Part shown: piece by piece, positions 26,395-33,919 of the stretch
Layout: every line of letters starts with the position of its first letter
How positions within the stretch are numbered: the stretch's first letter is position 1
DNA from: M55B112 sp040880545
Lineage (GTDB): Bacteria; Bacteroidota; Bacteroidia; Bacteroidales; GCA-2748055
DNA length: 64,000 nucleotides
Direction of reading: 5' to 3'
Assembly: GCA_040880545.1 (NCBI GenBank)
Contig: JBBDIE010000175.1
Span: forward strand, 1 to 64,000
Translations under genes and position numbers: made by a program
The notes under the pieces: model-generated
The model's database searches: none
What the model was told of the DNA's origin: nothing
Seen by the model: only the letters and a program-made list of their open reading frames with translations

Positions 26395-26656
26395 CAGTTT
26401 GATATTAGTTACTGAGTGCTTGCAAGAAAATGTCAATAGCTGCGTTATGCTCGACTTCAAAACAGTCATCGCAATCCCCTGTTAAAGAACTGGGCAGCCA
26501 TTGCTCTTGACGTTTTCTTATCAAATACTACATCGTTTTATGAGTTTTCTTTCTAACACTACTTGTAAGTTTCAGTTAAATAATAAACTCTGTATTAAAA
26601 CACTTATAAATCAATGCCATATTATTCTTTGTACAATGATGCCACCTTTGGCAATC
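26395..26656. repeat. Intergenic dispersed repeat B (copy 2)
   Basis: Between a fucosidase and the mutarotase gene. The stretch from about 26438 (ctgcgttatgctcgac) to 26570 (gttttctttctaacac) resembles 5024-5127 in the same orientation. No gene seen. Confidence 0.55.
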
Positions 26657-27010
26657 TCATTTGTCTTCAAGTTTATAAATTCGTTCCATTAATTGCCACT
26701 TGTTTCCCGCTGTTGTGCCAGGTGATGTTTTCTGAAATCGTGCAACATAATCTTCCCACTCACTCTGCCTGGGTTTTAAGGCTAGCTCAGCCATTGCTTT
26801 ATCATGATCAAAATCATTAACTGTTTCCATGATCATAAATAACCTGTTTCCGTGAATATATATCTCCATGTCTGTTATACCCACTTCACGCATTCCCTGG
26901 GTTATATCGGGCCATGCCGCTCTAGGAGCATGGACCTTTATATATTCTCTTATAGTAGGGGGATCATCTTCTAAATCAAGTGTTTTGCAATATCTTTTGA
27001 ATGTCGTCAT
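26657..27010 (-). CDS. L-rhamnose/L-fucose mutarotase (RhaM/YiiL family)
   Basis: Small cytosolic enzyme (117 aa) interconverting the alpha and beta anomers of a deoxy-L-sugar. The family pattern is complete: YCKTLDLEDDPPTIREY, the His27-containing KVHAPRAAWPDI, GIREVGI-like MREVGITDMEIYIHGNRLFMIME, and the Trp-rich end. The fold is the dimeric ferredoxin-like one of RhaM. RhaM-type enzymes are named for rhamnose, but in this context (FucP, three GH29) L-fucose is the more likely sugar. It lies 34 bases after the nucleotidyltransferase/kinase gene, probably co-translated. Confidence 0.88.
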   Translation of the reverse strand: MTTFKRYCKTLDLEDDPPTIREYIKVHAPRAAWPDITQGMREVGITDMEIYIHGNRLFMIMETVNDFDHDKAMAELALKPRQSEWEDYVARFQKTSPGTTAGNKWQLMERIYKLEDK

Positions 27011-27044
27011 ATCTTTTTAAAAAGTAGAAGTTAGTTTGGAACGA

Positions 27045-28181
27045 TTAATACCTGACTTTCACTTTAATGGTACCTTCAATTTTGTCTGATGAAGGAAATA
27101 CTATATAACCCCCACCACTACCAGAGGTAATCGCACCAGAATATTTTGTAAAATAATTTGTTTTCACTTCTTCCATTACCCAGTCAGGAACTGTATATGG
27201 CAACATTTCACTCCATGCCAGGAATGACTCTTTCATTGATTCACCTAGTTTTTGAACATCTTTTTTTAATATGGCTTCGTAACATTTTTTCCCAGATTCC
27301 CCCAATTTTTTGATCAATGCCGGTTCCAGGTTTTTTTTCAGTAAAGGATTATATCCTTTGGGACGTGGTTGCAACGGAACAAAATTCAAAACTTCAGAAA
27401 GCCACTCACACGTATCCGGGTCGGCAGTGTTTTCAATATTTCCGGGCCAGAAATCACCAACATAATCCAGTCTTGAAATTCCCGGCACCATGAGTCCTAT
27501 ATGATCCTGTGAACCTGAGATATATTCAGATCCCGGAGGATTTTCAGCGCCAAAAAGCAATTGGGCATTTCGTATCGGATCTCCTTCCGGAACATCCCCT
27601 CCCCACAATTCATAGGCAACTTTTCGGGAACTGGACGCCATGCCAGATCGGCCGTTAAAGTCAATGTTTGGCCATATCTGAGCTACAACGACAGATCCAG
27701 GATGTATTTGAGAAATCCAGGGTTGATCCAGCCAGCCACCTGCCAGACATACCCGATAGGGGAATTGAAGTTCTTGCTTGGATGCAGAACTGGAACGTGG
27801 AGGTAAACCTTCTTCAGGCATTCGTTCTAAAACAACCAGTTCCACACCGTTTTCTTTGCAGACCCTCTTTTTATCCGGCGTATATCCATCGGTATTTACT
27901 ACGAAGATATCAGGTTTCAGCGATTTCATATCGGGTTCAAAATCCATTACCCCTTTTCCTGATGCAAGATGGGCTTCCTCCACGAATTTGATGGAATCGA
28001 TCATATACTTGCGCTCTACCTGTGAAAAATAGGGAGATTTGCCCTTCAGCATTTTCACATTTTCGTCCTGTCCAAGAAAAACATGGAGTTTACCATAGCT
28101 CGCCGCTGTCTTTAGAAAGGCTATGTGTCCTGCATGTATTAAGTCGAAACAGCCGCTAACCATTACAGTTTTGTTTCTCAT
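27045..28181 (-). CDS. Nucleotidyltransferase-fucokinase-like fusion
   Basis: Cytosolic two-domain protein. Residues 1-135: cytidylyltransferase-like (TagD/RfaE type) domain with GCFDLIHAGH (the HxGH site, residues 16-19) and PPRSSS, akin to the RSTT end motif. Residues about 140-378: GHMP-kinase-like domain with AGGWLDQP (147-154), close to the GGWxDTPP motif of L-fucokinases and FKP, the phosphate-loop-like GRSGMASSSRKVA (177-189) and the third motif TSGSGGGYIVF (352-362). The kinase part is compact (about 240 residues). Bacteroides FKP joins the same two activities with an unrelated guanylyltransferase fold, so this could be a differently built sugar-1-phosphate nucleotidylating kinase. 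Substrate and nucleotide are unknown. Confidence 0.72.
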   Translation of the reverse strand: MRNKTVMVSGCFDLIHAGHIAFLKTAASYGKLHVFLGQDENVKMLKGKSPYFSQVERKYMIDSIKFVEEAHLASGKGVMDFEPDMKSLKPDIFVVNTDGYTPDKKRVCKENGVELVVLERMPEEGLPPRSSSASKQELQFPYRVCLAGGWLDQPWISQIHPGSVVVAQIWPNIDFNGRSGMASSSRKVAYELWGGDVPEGDPIRNAQLLFGAENPPGSEYISGSQDHIGLMVPGISRLDYVGDFWPGNIENTADPDTCEWLSEVLNFVPLQPRPKGYNPLLKKNLEPALIKKLGESGKKCYEAILKKDVQKLGESMKESFLAWSEMLPYTVPDWVMEEVKTNYFTKYSGAITSGSGGGYIVFPSSDKIEGTIKVKVRY

Positions 28182-28273
28182 GTACTACTCATTTTTGGTC
28201 AATGATTTTTAACATACAATTTGATTAAAAACCTGGCCTTGAAACCTTGGGTCAATTTGATGAATCAAGTGGG

Positions 28274-29263
28274 TCAACTAACTAAGCTTTTTTCTTCTTT
28301 TGATATCATTTGTTCCTTGATCCAATCGTATGTTTTTTTCATCCCGTCTTTTAAAGGATATATTGGCGCCCAATTTAAATATTTCTTAATCAGGGTATTT
28401 TCGCTGTTTCTGCCACGTACACCTTTCGGCGCATCCAAATCATAAGTTCGCTTAAGTTTGAATCCTGCGATATCTTCAACGATATCCACCAGTTCATTAA
28501 TGGAAACCATTTCATCACTTCCCAGGTTGATTGGTTCTTCGATGTCGCTTTCCATTATTTTCAAGATACCTTCAACACATTCATCGATATACATGAACGA
28601 ACGGGTCTGTTCCCCGTCTCCCCATATTATGATTTCATCTTTTCCATACAATTCCCCTTCAATAATTTTACGGCACATTGCTGCAGGAGCCTTTTCACGA
28701 CCGCCATCGTACGTTCCATGAGGACCGTAAACATTATGGAAACGGGCAACCCTGGTTGCTAATCCATAATCTTCCATATAGTGACGGCACATTCGTTCGG
28801 AAAATAATTTTTCCCAACCATATCCGTCCTCTGCCATAGCAGGATATGCATCTGGTTCTTTTAATCCCGGATTGTTGGGGTCGGTTTGTTTCTCTGCGTT
28901 GTATACACAGGCTGATGAAGCATAAAAAAATCGCGTCACCCCCAGATCTTTAGCAGCCATTAACATGTGTGTATTTATAAGTACACTCAACATACACTCC
29001 GCTTTATGCGTTTCAATAAAGCCCATACCACCCATATCAGCCGCCAGATTATAAACTTCATTGTAACCATTTACGGCTGTATAACAATTTTCTTTGACAT
29101 TCAGGTCAAGCACAAGATTATCACAGCCGGAGTGAACCTGGTACCATTCAGTAAGCGGTTTTTTGTCCACAGCACGAACGTGATGCCCCATATCGCTTAG
29201 TTTTCGAGCCAGATGCCCGGCTATAAAGCCACCCGCACCTGTTACAACAATTCTTTTTTGCAT
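28274..29263 (-). CDS. GDP-mannose 3,5-epimerase homologue
   Basis: Extended short-chain dehydrogenase that in plants turns GDP-D-mannose into GDP-L-galactose and GDP-L-gulose. NAD site GAGGFIAGHLARKL at residues 9-22; LAADMGGMGFI, and the catalytic set Cys119 (YASSACVY), Tyr148 and Lys152 (YGWEK) and Lys191 (GGREKAPAA). The four residues have exactly the spacing of plant GME Cys145/Tyr174/Lys178/Lys217 (constant offset 26). SDEMVSINELVD and the GVRGRNSEN...LGWAP-type end (here LNWAP) also agree. 329 aa, cytosolic, 92 bases before the nucleotidyltransferase-kinase gene. The same fold includes other GDP- and UDP-sugar epimerases, but residue identity favours GME. Confidence 0.85.
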   Translation of the reverse strand: MQKRIVVTGAGGFIAGHLARKLSDMGHHVRAVDKKPLTEWYQVHSGCDNLVLDLNVKENCYTAVNGYNEVYNLAADMGGMGFIETHKAECMLSVLINTHMLMAAKDLGVTRFFYASSACVYNAEKQTDPNNPGLKEPDAYPAMAEDGYGWEKLFSERMCRHYMEDYGLATRVARFHNVYGPHGTYDGGREKAPAAMCRKIIEGELYGKDEIIIWGDGEQTRSFMYIDECVEGILKIMESDIEEPINLGSDEMVSINELVDIVEDIAGFKLKRTYDLDAPKGVRGRNSENTLIKKYLNWAPIYPLKDGMKKTYDWIKEQMISKEEKSLVS

Positions 29264-29359
29264 GTTTTTTTCTTTATGTTTTTGACTTCCAGCACAAAGA
29301 TGATTATTCTTAATGATTCATGCAACCATCTGAAATTATGAACTTTATCGCAAAGGTTA

Positions 29360-29375
29360 CCGCAAAGCTTTGCGG
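29360..29375. repeat. Perfect 16-base palindrome, repeat C copy 1
   Basis: CCGCAAAGCTTTGCGG, preceded by another cgcaaag and followed by aagatgttacataacataaaa. The same palindrome core and the flank aagatgtt--ataacataaaa recur at 33684-33740. Located between the GME and a beta-helix gene. Could be a decayed repeat family or a binding site. Confidence 0.6.
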
Positions 29376-29439
29376 TAAATTAAAGATGTTACATAACATA
29401 AAAGTCAATATTTATCGCATTATTCATAACCTACGTAAA

Positions 29440-31692
29440 CTACTCTTCAACGGTAAATCGCCAGATTTTTCCTTTGATTTTTTTTGTTCCCTGGATTACG
29501 TCCACCCGCCAAAAGTACGTTTCACAAAAATTCAGTTGATCCATTTCCAGAATATTGGAATCAAGGACTCCCTGGTATTCATTACTTACGGGACTCGCTT
29601 CATTAACCGCTTTGTAACTATTTCCAAAGTACACTTCATGGCTGTCAGCTTTATATCCTTCTAACCACATTAAATCAGCATCTATATCAATTGAAATGGC
29701 TACGTTTGGTGGTATCGGATTAGAAGCTTGTTGTGATTGTCGTCCAGGAATCCAGTAATGTCCATTATTAGTTTCGTATGGACCGATATCTGGTAAAACA
29801 TTCCCTGTTTTTCCTGTAATTCCATCTATATAATAGCCTGCATCGTTTAATCTACTCTCTGTGGATAATCGGAAATCCAGATTATCAGGATCACGGAGCT
29901 GCGACCTTACGTCACCGGTCCAGTTATTGGAATGTTTGCCGGGTAATCCATTTGAAGGGGATCTCAAATTACTGGATATTTGGCCTGCCAGGTTATTCCT
30001 GGTAATACTGTTATCATTTTCTCCCGGATGATCAATTCCCGGCCCCCATCCCTGGTAATTAAAACCTTTCAGTGGATCTTTCGGGACCGGGTTTCCAACT
30101 GCAGAACGTATGGCTATATCATTCCTTAAATTGTCAAAGGAAAGATTGTGATACACTAACTGAGAATCTCCCTTTACATACATGGACCTGGTATCCCATA
30201 CTACATTGTGGTGAATTGTACCTCCATGGGGAAAATCCCTGGCGCCTGCCAGGTATCCGATAAAAGATCCGTCGAAACGTACCCCGTATTTCGGATCATC
30301 ATCAAAACGACTAGCCTGGGCTGATTCATGTAACCAATTATATCTGATTACGGTTCCCGGTTGCGCCGATCCACTGACCTGAATAAGCGCTCCATCTGAT
30401 TGCAGGTACCCAATATCGAAAATATTATTATATTCTATCAGGTTTGCGGGACCGGATCTGTATCCAACAGAGGCCCCTCCGGTATGGATCGTATTCCTAC
30501 GAAATATAGTTTCGACCCCTTCTCCTCCATCTACAGTTACAGCATCTCCAACACAGCTGTAATTGATCTCATGGAAATAGCAATTTTCTATCAGGTTTCT
30601 TTCCCCCCTGATTTTCAGTCCTGTTCCATCGGTGTATGCAAACGTACAGTTCCGGAGTGTATTCTCTATACCATCAATGGTTGTAACTTCTGGTTCCTCA
30701 GTAACCCCAAGCATTCTTTTGGAATAGCTCGGGTATTTAAAATCACAATCCTCTATGGAAACATGATTTGCGCTTTCGATATGAAATGTTGACCCAAAAA
30801 AGTGTAATCCTGATATTTTGAGATATTCGCTGTTTTCAAAATGCAGAGCATAAGTCAGTGTTTTGCCTCTGATATCCAGGTTTTCCGGCGATTCGTTATC
30901 AGATGGCCATATGTATAACTCCTTTGAGTCAGCCTGATACACCCATTCTGTGGCAGTATCCAACATGTTAAGGGAACCCTCAAAAAAGTACCATCCTGTC
31001 TCTTTTCTCATTTCCCAATAGACATCCTGTGCCAATCGATCCCAAAGATTTTTCTCATATGTAAATGTATTGGATCCTTTCTTGTGACTGGTTACTCTTG
31101 TCGCAAAGGTATTCCATGCACCAATATTTAACATAACCAAAGCGTTGGTGAAGTCAACATCCGCTTGAGCCAGATCTCTGAAATCATGGTCATTGACCAT
31201 TTTCCCATATTGCGATTGATCAGATTGATGGGCCCATGTTTTTTCCTGATCAAACATTGCCCCGTCCTTCCACTGTGCATTTGGCCAGCGGGCCGATATC
31301 ATTGATTCGTTACCAACAAACAACTGCCAGATTTCATCGTTAAGACGAGTCTTAACGATATGTCCCTTATGGGAATTCCAAACGCTTTTAATTTCCTTAG
31401 TACCATCAAGAATGACATGCTCATTATTAAAAGGGAGTATCGTAATTTGTTTATTTTCCAGACCTTTAAGATTCGAAATATGTACAGCTTCATGATATCT
31501 TCCTCCTCGCAGGTAACAAGTATCTCCTGCTTTTAATTGCTTCACAGCATGTTGGATCGTTTTAAATGGTTGCTCCAAACTTCCGGAGCCAGAATCGTCA
31601 CCATTGGGGGCTACGTAATATTCCTTGCTATACAAATCGCTGGTGCCAACCAATATGATGCAGAGTAAAATAATTGAATACGACCTGGTCAT
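29440..31692 (-). CDS. Secreted right-handed beta-helix protein with C-terminal Fn3-like domain
   Basis: Exported protein, signal peptide 1-22 from the ATG at 31690-31692 (a longer frame has no support). It opens with EYYVAPNGDDSGSGSLEQPF, the usual start of DUF1565-type pectate-lyase-fold proteins, followed by many short turns like ENCYFHEINYSCVGDAVTV of a parallel beta-helix (about 30-620), and ends in an Fn3-like sandwich with the C-terminal YFWRVDV. Proteins of this kind include polysaccharide lyases and hydrolases such as GH141. Catalytic residues cannot be assigned. In a sulfated-fucan type locus it is a candidate backbone-cutting enzyme. 750 aa. No T9SS tail. Confidence 0.72.
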   Translation of the reverse strand: MTRSYSIILLCIILVGTSDLYSKEYYVAPNGDDSGSGSLEQPFKTIQHAVKQLKAGDTCYLRGGRYHEAVHISNLKGLENKQITILPFNNEHVILDGTKEIKSVWNSHKGHIVKTRLNDEIWQLFVGNESMISARWPNAQWKDGAMFDQEKTWAHQSDQSQYGKMVNDHDFRDLAQADVDFTNALVMLNIGAWNTFATRVTSHKKGSNTFTYEKNLWDRLAQDVYWEMRKETGWYFFEGSLNMLDTATEWVYQADSKELYIWPSDNESPENLDIRGKTLTYALHFENSEYLKISGLHFFGSTFHIESANHVSIEDCDFKYPSYSKRMLGVTEEPEVTTIDGIENTLRNCTFAYTDGTGLKIRGERNLIENCYFHEINYSCVGDAVTVDGGEGVETIFRRNTIHTGGASVGYRSGPANLIEYNNIFDIGYLQSDGALIQVSGSAQPGTVIRYNWLHESAQASRFDDDPKYGVRFDGSFIGYLAGARDFPHGGTIHHNVVWDTRSMYVKGDSQLVYHNLSFDNLRNDIAIRSAVGNPVPKDPLKGFNYQGWGPGIDHPGENDNSITRNNLAGQISSNLRSPSNGLPGKHSNNWTGDVRSQLRDPDNLDFRLSTESRLNDAGYYIDGITGKTGNVLPDIGPYETNNGHYWIPGRQSQQASNPIPPNVAISIDIDADLMWLEGYKADSHEVYFGNSYKAVNEASPVSNEYQGVLDSNILEMDQLNFCETYFWRVDVIQGTKKIKGKIWRFTVEE

Positions 31693-31950
31693 AATTATAT
31701 TTTTATTTGGTTTTATGCTAAAATTCAGACAACAGAACTCTAATTGAACTTTTTGGTTCATTTGCATTCCAAGGCTTTCCTGAATATTACATTGCGATAA
31801 TTTAATCGCTGTGTAACTTAGAATTTTACTATTTTAAAATAAGAACTACCAAACACATTGATTGGAATTTTCCGAGGGCTCAGCAGTTCTGATGTTAACT
31901 TGATTCGTTATATATTAATTGTCAATTTTTCTGAGAATAGATGGATATTG
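31693..31950. other. Intergenic space, nothing recognised
   Basis: AT-rich, 258 bases, between two beta-helix genes. No open frame, hairpin with T-run or consensus promoter was recognised with confidence. Confidence 0.4.
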
Positions 31951-33477
31951 TTATTTCAGAATTAACTTTTGCGTTTCAGAATAACCTTCCCCCTTCATTC
32001 TCATGAGGTACATTCCATTTTCTAGATGTGTCAAATCTATTGTCTCTTTAAAGTAGTCGTTTGCCTGAAATTCTCTTGAGAGTATCTGGGCACCGGTGAT
32101 ACTAAATACTTCTAATCGTAATGTACCGATTTCATTTCCTGCGTATTCAATTGTTAAAATGCCCTGACTGGGATTTGGATAAACTTGGGGTATAATTGAA
32201 TGTGACAGCGGTATACTTGAAGTTCCTGTAAGTTGCCAACGTTGATCACCTAATTGAAGACCATCAGTGGCTGCTGTGGCAGATCTTAAATTCCTATCAT
32301 ATCCAAAATCAATATCGTTCAGGTCTTCCAATGCGTATTGATTTGGCGGAGACAGGGCTGCAATATCAAAATTGTTCTCAACCAGATACTGCCAGTATTC
32401 AAGATTAAGTGCCGGCGGACTGGTAAAATTAATTGCTTCACTAAAAAAATTAGTAGTATCAACCTGGGAATTTTCAATAAAAGCAAGGAAATTGGGAGGG
32501 GTCTCAGGATTGGCAGCAAGTACATCAGGGTCGGCGAAAATATTGGTACGTATATTGTACATTTCGTCAGATCTGAATTCTAACAATACATCTGAAATAT
32601 CAGATTGTGTATGCCAATTATTGTTACTCAGATCGAAAGACCTCAGATTGTCATCCACCCCAATTGAATCAACTGTAAAGAGCACATCGTGACTACCCGC
32701 CACTGCCAGGTATGCAAAATTATAGAATATATTATTTGTTACAATAGCCTTAACAGTCATTCCCAAATCAAAATAGACATCATTTAAATAATTGGATTGA
32801 TAATATGTATTGTGACTGAAGTTAAGCACATTTGTAACACTTGCCATTCTTAGGAAAAGCGGTCCGTCACAATTATAAAAAGTAGTATTTTCAATGGATA
32901 AAGTATCCTGCGGCCTGGCAAGTGTATTGATGATGGAAGGAAAGCCCGGGTCCTCAAATACCAGACCATTAATAAAAACTGAATTTGTCACATAAACTTT
33001 ACTGCCATTACTTGTACGAATAAAGTCCTTTCCAACAAATTCGAAAACACAATCATCGACATTTAATCTCAGATCATTGTCTGCGAGCCGGATAGCTTGT
33101 ACCAAAACGGTTGAATCCAGCGCTTTTTGATTAAACTTCAGTCCTTCCACTACTAGGTGTCCCGTTACTTCGAAGTGTCTTTTGTAACTGTCATCTATGC
33201 CTACAATTACAGGCCGTGCACCATCTCCTTGCTCTGCCCTGATATGGAGCGTATTATCCAGGGAAGAAATCTTATTGTTCAATACATAAGTACCTCCTCT
33301 TCGTAACTCAAAGATGGTGTTACCAGGATTATCTTCACTGTCAATAGCTATGTTAAGCGCACCTGCCTCACCTTCCAGATCCGGTTCTACAACTATTACC
33401 GTTTTTTGCCCAAAGGCTGGCAGGCACATTAAAAACAGTCCCATTGTTAAAAGCATGTAAATTTTTTTCATAATCAT
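31951..33477 (-). CDS. Secreted beta-helix protein with T9SS sorting domain
   Basis: Exported by Sec (signal peptide ending PAFGQ, about residues 1-24), then probably moved to the surface by the type IX system: the last 75 residues form a type A sorting domain (YPNPSQGILTIEY ... GMYLMRMKGEG ... KLILK). The middle carries beta-helix-like turns with repeated Asn-x-x-Phe/Tyr steps (VTNSVFINGL, IENTTFYNC, VTNNIFYNF), resembling pectate-lyase-fold or DUF-type right-handed helices such as chondroitinase-B-like proteins. Catalytic residues are not evident. 508 aa. It is the only product in the locus with a visible T9SS tail, so it may act outside the cell first. Confidence 0.72.
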   Translation of the reverse strand: MIMKKIYMLLTMGLFLMCLPAFGQKTVIVVEPDLEGEAGALNIAIDSEDNPGNTIFELRRGGTYVLNNKISSLDNTLHIRAEQGDGARPVIVGIDDSYKRHFEVTGHLVVEGLKFNQKALDSTVLVQAIRLADNDLRLNVDDCVFEFVGKDFIRTSNGSKVYVTNSVFINGLVFEDPGFPSIINTLARPQDTLSIENTTFYNCDGPLFLRMASVTNVLNFSHNTYYQSNYLNDVYFDLGMTVKAIVTNNIFYNFAYLAVAGSHDVLFTVDSIGVDDNLRSFDLSNNNWHTQSDISDVLLEFRSDEMYNIRTNIFADPDVLAANPETPPNFLAFIENSQVDTTNFFSEAINFTSPPALNLEYWQYLVENNFDIAALSPPNQYALEDLNDIDFGYDRNLRSATAATDGLQLGDQRWQLTGTSSIPLSHSIIPQVYPNPSQGILTIEYAGNEIGTLRLEVFSITGAQILSREFQANDYFKETIDLTHLENGMYLMRMKGEGYSETQKLILK

Positions 33478-33919
33478 TTAGTTAAGTTTATAATCAAAGT
33501 CAAAAATGTCTGCATTGAATTTTTTACTTTTTAGTGGTTCAGTGTATATGTAGAATTCGCCTCCAATTTTTGAATAAATCCAGACTTAATATATTCGCGT
33601 GGATATATAGTTTTTGGAGCTGATTCATTATCAAATTTCGTTTATCTTTTCATTACTTACAACCTCATTTTCAGTACTTTTCTCCGCAAAGCTTTGTGCA
33701 AAGCTTTGCGGAATTGAAAAGATGTTGAATAACATAAAAATGTAAAATGATTGATTTGATTTTTTATTGAATATTTTTATAGCATGACTGTATTCTGAGG
33801 GTAATGAAACAGGATTTATTTTAATAGAAGTAATGTAAAAAACCACCTGTTCCATAAAGTATTACAAATACACTACCTTAACTACTTACCATAAAACAGG
33901 TCAGGGACCATCGACTACA
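33478..33919. other. 442-base intergenic region with repeat C copy 2
   Basis: Separates the sulfatase-rich genes from the beta-helix genes. No real gene: a 74-codon frame on the minus strand runs through a palindromic repeat. Contents: the 28-base near-palindrome at 33684-33711 and AT-rich flanks. A promoter for the downstream genes is plausible here but no full consensus was recognised. Confidence 0.6.
33684..33711. repeat. 28-base near-palindrome, repeat C copy 2
   Basis: CCGCAAAGCTTTG-TG-CAAAGCTTTGCGG is symmetric except for the central base pair step. It is followed by gaaaagatgttgaataacataaaa, which matches the flank of copy 1 at 29360 (aagatgtt--ataacataaaa). Confidence 0.65.

Noticed and set aside
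26395..26469. Longer start for fucosidase 1
   Set aside because: The extension runs into repeat B and would bury the lipoprotein signal peptide.
23677..29263. Capsule or O-antigen cluster
   Set aside because: manC and an epimerase occur in such clusters, but there is no glycosyltransferase, flippase or polymerase, and neighbours are a glycosidase, a mutarotase and a sugar permease.
33631..33855. 74-codon open frame in the 442-base gap
   Set aside because: It crosses the CAAAGCTTTG palindrome, is low in complexity and has no ribosome binding site or family match.
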